From Candidatus Scalindua sp. (GTDB lineage Bacteria; Planctomycetota; Brocadiia; Brocadiales; Scalinduaceae): a stretch of 64,000 nt of DNA. Each line of letters opens with the position of its first letter. Within the stretch, counting starts at the first letter, position 1. A program made the translations under genes and the position numbers. Under the pieces are notes generated by a model. The model was not told the origin of the DNA. It ran no database searches and saw nothing but the letters and a program-made list of their open reading frames with translations. Below are positions 46,321-54,180 of this stretch, piece by piece. The DNA is taken from the NCBI GenBank assembly GCA_021776915.1, contig JAIQZU010000039.1, forward strand, positions 1 through 64,000. The letters are read 5' to 3'.

Positions 46321-46998
46321 ATGAAAAAGCGATTAGAGCATAAACTTGAAAAACTTCCAGACGGTAGGACAAACGTTTCTGTATCTATGCCAATGGCATT
46401 GGCGGGACTTGAGCAATATGAGTCCAACGATATGATGGAAGATATTGCAGTCCTACGACGTAGTGTTACTCCACCGCAAAGGAAGATAGGGTCTGCAAGG
46501 TGGTTTTTGGCAGAAATGAAACGTTGCATTCAAAATGAAGCTTTTACACTTATGTTCCTTGAAGCTTATGTAACGGCCATACGTTCAGCTACATTTGCAT
46601 TACAAAAAATGTATGGTAATAACAAAGATTTTGATAAATGGTATGCAAAGAAACAAGAGGAAATGAGAAACGACTCTGAGCTACGCTTGATTGTTGACTT
46701 ACGTAATATTGCAGAAAAAGAAGGCGTTATCTTAGATGAATATAGACATACCACAATCGTCCGTTTCTATATGAGTGGAAAAACTGAGGCAGAGACTGGC
46801 GTACCGATAATACAAATTGAAGGGAAGGAAGTTGATAGTATATTGCCATTGCTTGAAGCATCATTGACTAAAATTTCAGACCTTATTGAAGAAGCGCATA
46901 AATTATTTCCTGTAAAAATGGGCCGTACTCCTATTATGGGAAAAATTGAATATATAAGAGAGAAAGAAGATGGAAACTGGGAACGTTTTGATTTCTAA
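46321..46998 (+). CDS. Hypothetical soluble protein, 225 residues
   Basis: No signal peptide or membrane helix. 'ALEAYVTAIRSATFALQKMY' and 'LIVDLRNIAEKEGVIL' look like helical bundles; 'KTEAETGVPIIQIEG' precedes a C-terminal helix. No family recognised. It sits behind the duplicated promoter and ends at an attC-like site, so it is probably a second cassette gene. Confidence 0.7.
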   Translation: MKKRLEHKLEKLPDGRTNVSVSMPMALAGLEQYESNDMMEDIAVLRRSVTPPQRKIGSARWFLAEMKRCIQNEAFTLMFLEAYVTAIRSATFALQKMYGNNKDFDKWYAKKQEEMRNDSELRLIVDLRNIAEKEGVILDEYRHTTIVRFYMSGKTEAETGVPIIQIEGKEVDSILPLLEASLTKISDLIEEAHKLFPVKMGRTPIMGKIEYIREKEDGNWERFDF

Positions 46999-47074
46999 CA
47001 TAACAACCGGCTGAAGCTGACGGCTCGCCTGTAGATAAGGCGTGAGCGCCCGCAGCTTAGCCTGAGCGTTGGGT
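46998..47074 (+). other. attC-like cassette recombination site 2
   Basis: ACATAAC (46998-47004), nine bases, then AAGCTGACGG, an inner loop, CCGCAGCTT, nine bases, then GTTGGGT (47068-47074), which fits R' GTTRRRY. The arms pair as GGCT-G-AAGCTG-A-CGG with CCGCAGCTTAGCC, leaving two extrahelical bases on one strand, a hallmark of attC. The R'' box deviates at one position. 77 bases. Confidence 0.6.
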
Positions 47075-47110
47075 ACCTAACTGATATGAAAGAACAATGG
47101 AATGCAGGCT
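47075..47110 (+). pseudogene. 5' fragment of the VIT-like membrane gene (copy c)
   Basis: CCTAACTGATATGAAAGAAC and the following ~12 bases match the leader and start of the gene at 58684, then diverge. It follows attC-like site 2 directly, as copy a follows site 1. Confidence 0.75.
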
Positions 47111-47202
47111 ACTATTTAAAACAATCCCATGCTGATAAGTATTCATGGTATGCTATTAGGATACGAATTTTTGCGAGGAACAACCTTTTCACAATTACAA
47201 TG

Positions 47203-48579
47203 TCAAAAGTATAAGTCTCTTTCACCCTGGATGAGAGATTCCATTTTACTGGATGTCAACTTTCTGACATTAGGATCTGGAATCTTGCTAATTTCTGAGG
47301 TTATAAGGGCCTTTATCTTTTGCGCCAGTTTGGGATTATAATCCAGAAGATATTCTTCGAATGTAAGAAGAGCGTTTGGCTGACAAAAATTTTTGATTTC
47401 ACCGGGTTTAGCGAGTTCCATAAAATCCTCACCCGTTCTGCCTGAACGATAACAGGAGGTGCAGAAACTTGGAATGAATCCGCTTGTGGCCAGTTCCTCT
47501 ATAACTTCTGAAAGGGAGCGTTCATCTGAAACAGTGAATTGTCCCTGTGCTTCTTTGTCGCTGCTGTAACTACCGGGCACTGTCCTGGAACCGGCAGAAA
47601 TCTGAGATACGCCGAGATAAAATAGTTCATCTCTCAACGCTGCATTCTCTCTTGTAGAAAGTATTATACCAGTATATGGGACGGCAAGACGGAGAACTGC
47701 AATTATCTTCTTAAGCTCATTATCTGATACAGGGCTGGGTGGACGAGAAGCAATATCAGAACCTTGTGCCGGTTCAAGCCTGGGGACTGAAATAGTGTGC
47801 GGCCCGACTCCAAAAGTATCCTCAAGGTGCATAGCATGAAACAGCAGTGCCAGTACCTCAAATTTGTAATTGTACAGGCCAAACAGTGCACCTATACCCA
47901 CATCATCAATACCGGCATTTTGCGCAAGATCACAGGCATAAAGCCGCTTCAAATAGTCTGACTTTGGCCCCGAAGAATGCAATGTAGTATAAGTATTGTT
48001 ATGGTATGTTTCCTGAAACAACTGATAAGTTCCTATATCTGTACCCTTGAGCCTTTTAAAATCCTTCACTCCCATTGGGGCAACATTGACGTTTAGCCGT
48101 CTTATGTTACCGTTACCTTCCCTCGTATCATAGACAGTCTTTATAGCTTCTTCTAAATAATCTATATTGACTGCAGGGTCCTCTGCAGAGACGAGGAGTA
48201 GTCGCTTGTGTCCCTGTGAAATAAGGGCTTTGGTTTCTTCACGTATTTCATTTGTATCTAAAAGTCGTGTTCCTGTATTTAAGTTGTCCTTGCTGAAGCC
48301 ACAATAAAGACAGTTGTTAACACATCTGTTTGATAGATAGAGAGGTGCAAACAAAACTAAGCGGTTTCCGTAGATTGACTCCTTGATCTGCTTAGCTGCA
48401 GTGAAGACGCTGTTCAATACGACATCATCTTCACAATTGAGGAGGACGGCAGCATCTTCAGGGCTGAGGCCATTTAATTCCAGGGATTTATTAATTATGG
48501 TTTTGACACGTTGACGGGAAGGACTTTGTGTTTCTCCCAGAATATCAAATATTTTGTCTTCGTTAATAAAGTTTTTCAT
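47203..48579 (-). CDS. hydG: [FeFe]-hydrogenase maturase HydG (tyrosine lyase)
   Basis: 458 residues, the family length. Radical-SAM cluster Cys86, Cys90, Cys93 (CX3CX2C), and a second-cluster motif Cys373, Cys376, Cys399 (CX2CX22C), which distinguishes HydG from ThiH. Known HydG splits tyrosine and forms an Fe(CO)x(CN) cysteine complex for the H-cluster. The start overlaps the upstream HypC-HydE stop by four bases. No hydA or hydF is in the window; the nearest hydrogenase is the [NiFe] type at 54173-58254. Confidence 0.93.
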   Translation of the reverse strand: MKNFINEDKIFDILGETQSPSRQRVKTIINKSLELNGLSPEDAAVLLNCEDDVVLNSVFTAAKQIKESIYGNRLVLFAPLYLSNRCVNNCLYCGFSKDNLNTGTRLLDTNEIREETKALISQGHKRLLLVSAEDPAVNIDYLEEAIKTVYDTREGNGNIRRLNVNVAPMGVKDFKRLKGTDIGTYQLFQETYHNNTYTTLHSSGPKSDYLKRLYACDLAQNAGIDDVGIGALFGLYNYKFEVLALLFHAMHLEDTFGVGPHTISVPRLEPAQGSDIASRPPSPVSDNELKKIIAVLRLAVPYTGIILSTRENAALRDELFYLGVSQISAGSRTVPGSYSSDKEAQGQFTVSDERSLSEVIEELATSGFIPSFCTSCYRSGRTGEDFMELAKPGEIKNFCQPNALLTFEEYLLDYNPKLAQKIKALITSEISKIPDPNVRKLTSSKMESLIQGERDLYF

Positions 48580-49871
48580 ATACCTAAATCCGTAGGAGCC
48601 CTTCCAATGCTTTTAAGCAATTGCAGCGCGTCTGCAATCTGATTTTCAATAGAGACATCTACCGTTGCCCTGTTTGGATAGATATCGTAAAGGTTGACGT
48701 AATCTTTGGGTGTAAGGTTTAGCATAATTGAATTTGCCCCACCCATAAGGGCCATTCGTCTTGCCTGTGGGTTTAGAGACTCAAGCGCTGTAGTAACCAG
48801 GATTTTCCCATAGGGGTCTATGAGTCTTAAAACGGAAAGAGCCTTGAGTACATATTCAGCGCTGGGTGCGTCATGGCCGGAAAGAGGGGTATCAGGATGC
48901 GGAATAAATGGACCAAATGAATACATATCGCAACCCAGATCTTTAGCAAACATAAAATCGTCAATAACACTCTCAGCCTTCTGTCCGGGAAGACCAATGA
49001 GACTTCCACTGGCAATAATGTATCCGATATCCTTAAACAACTCAAGGTACCTGATCCTTTTTTCCAAAGATGAATGAGGGTGCAACTTTGAATACAGATT
49101 GCTGTCAGATGTTTCAAACCTGAACAGGACAGCCCTGGCGCCTGCATCAAATGCCTTCTGATAAAATGCCTCTTCCCTTTCTCCCACACTCAGGAAGATA
49201 AAGACAGGAGAATTATTCCTTATCTTTTTGATTAAACCTATAATATCTTCTGACTTGTAAGATGGGTCTTCACCGGATTGCAGGACTATTCCCTTAAACC
49301 CAAAACGTTTTACTGCATCTGCAACTACGCCGAGAATCTCATCGGTGCCAAGACTGAAACGCTTGAGAGTGGTGTTTGATGAACTTATACCGCAGTATGC
49401 ACATTGGCTCTTACAGATATTTGAAAACTCGATAATTCCATGGACACAGCAGGCATTGCCCAGAAACTTCTGGCGTATAAAATTGGCTGTTTTATGTAAC
49501 ACATCAATTTCGTCTGGATCTTCGCTTAAGAGTAATCTTAACGCCTCCTGATGTGATATTGACTTGCCATAAGTCGCTCTATCAATAATTTTCAGAAAAT
49601 TCTTGTCCAGATTGGGCTTGTCATTATAGAGCCTGGAGAGTTTAACGTCAGTTTCCTTTAGTTCAAAGAACAGTTCCTTCCATGTATCCAGGATTTCTTC
49701 GGCATCCCTTTCATCTATTTTCTGCACTACGAATCCGCCCTGTGCGTAGACGTAATCACCAACCTGAAGGTCGTAGAAGTCGTTCCGTGCCTTCCTCTCT
49801 TCACCAAAATAATCTACAGTGATCAGGTCACCAGTAATACTCTTAACATTTCCGGGGATAGCGTAACACAT
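48576..49871 (-). CDS. HypC-HydE fusion protein
   Basis: 431 residues, about 80 longer than HydE. Residues 1-~75 are a HypC/HybG domain: 'MCYAIPG' with the essential Cys2, then a small OB-like fold 'FYDLQVGDYVYAQGGFVVQ'. After a helical linker (~75-135) comes a HydE-type radical-SAM TIM barrel with Cys153, Cys157, Cys160 (CX3CX2C). HypC is the [NiFe] Fe(CN)2CO chaperone; HydE acts on the HydG product. The fusion places both on one polypeptide and is coupled to hydG. The 5' 108 bases are duplicated at 51354-51461. Confidence 0.88.
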   Translation of the reverse strand: MCYAIPGNVKSITGDLITVDYFGEERKARNDFYDLQVGDYVYAQGGFVVQKIDERDAEEILDTWKELFFELKETDVKLSRLYNDKPNLDKNFLKIIDRATYGKSISHQEALRLLLSEDPDEIDVLHKTANFIRQKFLGNACCVHGIIEFSNICKSQCAYCGISSSNTTLKRFSLGTDEILGVVADAVKRFGFKGIVLQSGEDPSYKSEDIIGLIKKIRNNSPVFIFLSVGEREEAFYQKAFDAGARAVLFRFETSDSNLYSKLHPHSSLEKRIRYLELFKDIGYIIASGSLIGLPGQKAESVIDDFMFAKDLGCDMYSFGPFIPHPDTPLSGHDAPSAEYVLKALSVLRLIDPYGKILVTTALESLNPQARRMALMGGANSIMLNLTPKDYVNLYDIYPNRATVDVSIENQIADALQLLKSIGRAPTDLGI

Positions 49872-50149
49872 AATTTTTATTTAATTAAAAATAAATTTCC
49901 TGCATTATAATATAAAGCTATAGATATATAAAATATTATATTGGTTATTTACCTGTAGAAACTATTTAACGGAGTAGGTAAATTTCAAATTAAGACGGTT
50001 TTATTTATTTTGATGTTTTGGATTCTTTATATAATAATGGGTATAATTCTACTTTTATTTATTTATTTATTTATGTATCTATCCTACCACATAACTTCTA
50101 TAATTTATTATAAATCAGTATATTCTTACAAGAACAGAAAGAAGGCAAA

Positions 50150-51352
50150 ATGATTGTCATAGAGACATTTAAAGGAAAATCCGTTACAGAACACAGTGTC
50201 GAGATAGTAGAACGAAAAGGCACAGGCCATCCTGACTATATGTGCGACGCCATGATGGATGCCATTTCTGTAACGCTATCCAGGGAATATATCAAAGAGT
50301 TTGGAACCATCCTTCACCATAACATAGACAAGAGCCTTCTGGCGGCTGGAATGGTTGACAAGAGGTTTGGTGGTGGCAGTGTCACAAAGCCTATGGAACT
50401 GACTATAGGAGACAGGGCTACATTCAGCGCTTCCGGCATAACAATACCTGTTTCTGATATCGCCATAGATACAGTGAAAAAGTGGTTAAAAGAAAATATG
50501 AGATTCGTTGACCCTGAAAAGCACCTGAAATATAACATTGCCCTTGCATCCGGTTCCGAGGAACTTACGGATATCTTTTTAAGGCCAGGTAAGGTTAGAG
50601 GAGCTAATGACACCTCTGCTGCCGTTGGTTATTACCCCTTCAGTCTTACCGAAAAGGCAGTCTTTGAACTTGAAAGGTATCTCAATTCAAAAAGTTTTAA
50701 AGATGAATATCCGGAAACGGGTGAAGACATAAAGATTATGGGTCTCAGGAATGAAGAATGCCTTGATATAACGGTCGCTATGCCGTTACTTGCCAATTAC
50801 GTTCAATCAGAAAAAGAGTATTTTGAGAGGAAAAACACTGTCTATAAAGAGATAGTCGAGTTTCTGGAAAAATATAGAGGATTCCAAAACATAGAGGTTC
50901 ATTTGAATACCCTTGATGAAAAGGGCAGGGGACTTGGCGGCATTTATCTCACTCTTTTGGGCACTTCCGCAGAAGATGCGGATTCAGGACAGGTAGGTCG
51001 TGGCAACAGAGTGAACGGTCTCATCTCCGTGAACAGACCCATTGGCACGGAGGCATCGGCAGGTAAGAATCCCGTAAGTCATGTCGGCAAGATATACAAT
51101 GTTCTTGCCCATAAGATAGCGCAGGAGATCTATGAATCCACAGAGGGAATAAAAGAGGTCTATGTTCTGCTTTTGAGCAGGATAGGCACACCAATCGATA
51201 AACCACAGATGGCAACTGCACAGATATTATTTGAGGAGGGAAGAGAGATAAAGGAAGTAGCAGAGAAAGCGGAAGGGATAATTGATAGCAGATTAAAAAA
51301 AATCAATACCTTCTGCCTTGAACTTGGGGATGGGAAATATCCTGTCTGTTAA
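50150..51352 (+). CDS. metK: S-adenosylmethionine synthetase, archaeal type
   Basis: 400 residues. Archaeal-type MAT family (PF01941): 'ERKGTGHPDYMCD', 'GGGSVTKPMEL' and 'GRGNRVNGLISVNRP', unlike the bacterial MetK. Makes SAM, the cosubstrate of the adjacent radical-SAM maturases, though a general role is equally possible. AGAAAGAAGG precedes the ATG. Divergent from hypC-hydE over a 278-base AT-rich gap containing five TTTA units near 50059-50075. It is flanked by 108-base direct repeats (49764-49871 and 51354-51461). Confidence 0.93.
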   Translation: MIVIETFKGKSVTEHSVEIVERKGTGHPDYMCDAMMDAISVTLSREYIKEFGTILHHNIDKSLLAAGMVDKRFGGGSVTKPMELTIGDRATFSASGITIPVSDIAIDTVKKWLKENMRFVDPEKHLKYNIALASGSEELTDIFLRPGKVRGANDTSAAVGYYPFSLTEKAVFELERYLNSKSFKDEYPETGEDIKIMGLRNEECLDITVAMPLLANYVQSEKEYFERKNTVYKEIVEFLEKYRGFQNIEVHLNTLDEKGRGLGGIYLTLLGTSAEDADSGQVGRGNRVNGLISVNRPIGTEASAGKNPVSHVGKIYNVLAHKIAQEIYESTEGIKEVYVLLLSRIGTPIDKPQMATAQILFEEGREIKEVAEKAEGIIDSRLKKINTFCLELGDGKYPVC

Positions 51353-51353
51353 T

Positions 51354-51461
51354 CTGAAGGTCGTAGAAGTCGTTCCGTGCCTTCCTCTCTTCACCAAAAT
51401 AATCTACAGTGATCAGGTCACCAGTAATACTCTTTACATTTCCGGGGATAGCGTAACACAT
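51354..51461 (-). pseudogene. Duplicated 5' fragment of hypC-hydE
   Basis: 108 bases identical to 49764-49871 except one substitution. It encodes the HypC domain's first 36 residues on the minus strand and then runs antisense into the metK 3' end. It has the start codon but none of the rest, so it is non-functional, and it shows that metK sits between direct repeats. Confidence 0.93.
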
Positions 51462-51554
51462 ATCTTTTTCTAATCCTGACGACCAGGATGACCTTTTTTG
51501 ATTTTCTGCAAAATATATAAAGAAATCATGTATATGCCGACAACCCTGTAAACA

Positions 51555-52928
51555 TTATACAGGAAATGAAACAGTAACCGTTGTGCCTTTTCCGAATTTA
51601 CTTTGCACATCAATGTGTCCATCGTATCTTTTAATCAGATTCTTGACTATAGTCAATCCTAACCCTGTACCATCTGATTCGGTAGCTTTTGCATTTTGAG
51701 ATCTGTAAAATTCGTCAAAGATCTTATTAATGTCATCTTTATGAATTCCGATTCCTGTATCAGAGATATCTATTCTAATTTCATTGTCAGTAATTATGTT
51801 GCTTATGTTTATTGTACCACCTTCTCTGGTATACTTTATGGCATTACCAATCAGGTTTGTCATGATAATATCCAGATCATCAGGAATTATATTCAGATAA
51901 GCAGGTTTTCCAGTGGTATGAACTGTAAGTTTGATATTCTTTTCCTTCACTTTTTCCTGCATCAGATCAAGTGTACATTTAACGGCTTCATTTATATCTA
52001 CCGGTTTACTATCGCCCTCTCTCGGCTTTCCTGTTTTGCCTGTAACCAGATCAAGCAGGTCTTTAACGAGTGTCAAAAGAAAACCGGTCCTTCTCTCAGA
52101 TCTTATGATTAATTCTTTTGCCTTCTCTGAGACTTCTCCCGCATAGCCTTCTTCGATTGATTTTAAGAGACTTTGTATTGCGCTTAAGGGTGACCTGAGT
52201 TCATGCGTAACCTTGTATGTAAACTCACTCTTTTCCCTGTCCTTTCCTTCCAGCGCTTGATATGCGTCAGTGATTTTATCCTTGAGAACTATTATTTCTT
52301 TTTCTCTCTTCCTGATTTGATTGGCAATACTGGTAGCTAAATATGCAGAGACGTATAAAGAGGTGATGCAGAAGAAAAGAACAGACAATAGATAAAGACT
52401 GTTATCATAAATTGCATTTGGAAATAGTTCTTTAATCTGAACATGGGGGATTATATTTACATATTCCAGGATTGACAGGCTGATAATTAGCAGCACTGCG
52501 AAAGACGTCTGGAGATAACAGGCTTTTCTTGATAAAAGGATTGCGGCAATAATCACATGAAATATAAAATAAAATATTACGGGACTTTCAATGCCACCCG
52601 TGTAATGTACAAGAAAGACAAGGGCAATCCAGTCTGTGAAAATCTGCAGGTTGGCAAATCGGTGATGTGATTTTATATACTGGTTGTAAGATATACATTT
52701 TATGTAATGGTGATAGGTTATACAAACGAAGTTAAATAACAAGATGCAGGCGGCTATAATTAATATTGGTATAAAAGGCAGGCCAATATTCAGGATAAAG
52801 CAGGCTATTAAAGAAGTGGCACATATTCCAGCGACAGTGATCCAGCGAAGGGTTAAAAACCATAAAACCCTCTCTATGAGCTCCTCTTCTACTGAGGATC
52901 TTTCAGATACCGGGGTGCCTGGTAACAT
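51555..52928 (-). CDS. Membrane sensor histidine kinase
   Basis: 457 residues. Six to seven membrane helices (~22-200) form the input domain. HisKA with His242 ('KVTHELRSPLSAI') is followed by HATPase with 'DTGIGIHKDD' and 'GTGLGLTIVKNLI'. Upstream of (and possibly co-regulated with) the adjacent response regulator on the same strand. The signal is unknown; the location between hydrogenase maturation and structural genes suggests hydrogen or redox state (inference). Confidence 0.92.
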   Translation of the reverse strand: MLPGTPVSERSSVEEELIERVLWFLTLRWITVAGICATSLIACFILNIGLPFIPILIIAACILLFNFVCITYHHYIKCISYNQYIKSHHRFANLQIFTDWIALVFLVHYTGGIESPVIFYFIFHVIIAAILLSRKACYLQTSFAVLLIISLSILEYVNIIPHVQIKELFPNAIYDNSLYLLSVLFFCITSLYVSAYLATSIANQIRKREKEIIVLKDKITDAYQALEGKDREKSEFTYKVTHELRSPLSAIQSLLKSIEEGYAGEVSEKAKELIIRSERRTGFLLTLVKDLLDLVTGKTGKPREGDSKPVDINEAVKCTLDLMQEKVKEKNIKLTVHTTGKPAYLNIIPDDLDIIMTNLIGNAIKYTREGGTINISNIITDNEIRIDISDTGIGIHKDDINKIFDEFYRSQNAKATESDGTGLGLTIVKNLIKRYDGHIDVQSKFGKGTTVTVSFPV

Positions 52929-52993
52929 GATTTATTTTAAATGCAGAAATTTGTATTAGATAGTCTTCGGTAATAACCTTGTTCATGATTAAA

Positions 52994-53407
52994 TTATTCT
53001 TTGTTTACCACAAGTTCTGCAACCTTTTTCAACAGCTCTTTCGGCTGGATGGGCTTCTCGATAAAATTGTCAACCGGCAAAAAGGCATCATCCTTTTCGG
53101 GTGAAAAGCTCATGCCCTTTTTCTGTGATATTGCCGTAATCATCAGGATAGGAATTTTTCTGCAATTCTTGTATTCAGAATCCTGCATTTCACTCCGTAG
53201 TTCATAAGCAACATGAAACCCTTCAGTATCTGTTTCCATCATAACATCAAGGATAATCAAATCCGGAATTTCCTCTCTTGCTTTTTGCAGTCCTTCCTTT
53301 CCGCAATTTGCAGTGATTACTTTATAGCCATTTGCTTCAAGAGGCATCCTCATTGCTTCAACAATATCCGGATCATCATCTATGATTAATATTTTTTGAT
53401 CTGTCAT
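52994..53407 (-). CDS. Single-domain response regulator
   Basis: 137 residues. Receiver with acidic pocket 'IDDDPD', phosphoacceptor Asp in 'LIILDVMME' and Lys in 'IEKPIQP'. No output domain. A ~12-residue insertion after beta4 ('KKGMSFSPEKDDAFL'). Partner of the adjacent kinase. Its effect must be through protein contact or a phosphorelay. Confidence 0.9.
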   Translation of the reverse strand: MTDQKILIIDDDPDIVEAMRMPLEANGYKVITANCGKEGLQKAREEIPDLIILDVMMETDTEGFHVAYELRSEMQDSEYKNCRKIPILMITAISQKKGMSFSPEKDDAFLPVDNFIEKPIQPKELLKKVAELVVNKE

Positions 53408-53419
53408 ATAAATTAGCTA

Positions 53420-53514
53420 TCTCTACAAAAACATCCTTCGACTTCGCTCAGGATGACGTCACACTGAGCGGAGTCGAAGTGTGATAAACATTGAAATTCC
53501 TATGTATTAAATTA
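53420..53514. repeat. Repeat B copy 4
   Basis: CCTTCGACTTCGCTCAGGAT and CACTGAGCGGAGTCGAAG arms with the ATTGAAATTCCTATGTATTA tail, between the response regulator and the maturation protease. Confidence 0.85.
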
Positions 53515-53521
53515 GCCCCTT

Positions 53522-53570
53522 CCTCTCTTTCGAGAGGAATCCATATTCTGGAATCCTCTCGAAAGAGAGG
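53522..53570. repeat. Long hairpin CCTCTCTTTCGAGAGGA...
   Basis: Near-perfect 22-base stem with a ~5-base loop (CCTCTCTTTCGAGAGGA pairs with TCCTCTCGAAAGAGAGG). It is followed by two further palindromes: GTGCAGTGACCATGTCACTGC (~53608-53628) and GCCTGCCATTCGTCGGGCAGG (~53650-53672), the latter also near 5000. A compound palindromic repeat cluster downstream of the protease gene. Confidence 0.75.
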
Positions 53571-53697
53571 GTAACAGTGAGAGCATTTCCAAATTGCTGC
53601 ACAAGGTTTTTTGGAGTGCAGTGACCATGTCACTGCTTTAGTACGCATCATCACGCCCGCCTGCCATTCGTCGGGCAGGGATGATGCACTCCATATT

Positions 53698-54180
53698 TCA
53701 GACAGACAGAGTACTGCAAACTTCTTCAATTCTCCTTAGTACGGTATTTATTATGTCTGGCATTGAATCTGTTAACTCTTTAGAAAGAGTAGTGCCGTAA
53801 TTAATAGTCTTTGGCTGGATGCCCACAATCTCTATTTTTGGAGAAACTTCAAGCAGTTCTGTCATTTTAATTACTTCCATAAGATCGGTATCATGTAATG
53901 AATACTTCTTCTTGTGGTAGAGTGAACGGACGTCTTCTGATCTAAATGTTGTAATAGTGCCTGGCGCCTTGCCGGCTCCAACTGCGTCAATAAAAATCAC
54001 TCTTACCGCCCCATGCATGAGATCGATTAGTTTAAACCCGCCTGTACCGCCATCATATATTTCTATATTCCGGGGAAGATCATATTTCTCCAATTCATTG
54101 ATTGTGTGGACGCCAATACCTTCATCCATGAGTAATAAATTACCAATCCCAATAACCACTATCCTGTTATTGTCATTCAT
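53698..54180 (-). CDS. [NiFe]-hydrogenase maturation endopeptidase
   Basis: 160 residues, HycI/HoxW/HyaD family. 'GIGNLLLMDEGIGVH' contains the Asp/Glu nickel ligand and 'FIDAVGAGKAPG' the second. Removes the C-terminal tail of the large subunit after nickel insertion. The start overlaps the large-subunit stop by eight bases, so its substrate is almost certainly that protein. Confidence 0.93.
   Translation of the reverse strand: MNDNNRIVVIGIGNLLLMDEGIGVHTINELEKYDLPRNIEIYDGGTGGFKLIDLMHGAVRVIFIDAVGAGKAPGTITTFRSEDVRSLYHKKKYSLHDTDLMEVIKMTELLEVSPKIEIVGIQPKTINYGTTLSKELTDSMPDIINTVLRRIEEVCSTLSV

Noticed and set aside
47203-48579. Annotation as ThiH (thiamine tyrosine lyase)
   Set aside because: The C-terminal CX2CX22C motif is present, which ThiH lacks and HydG has.
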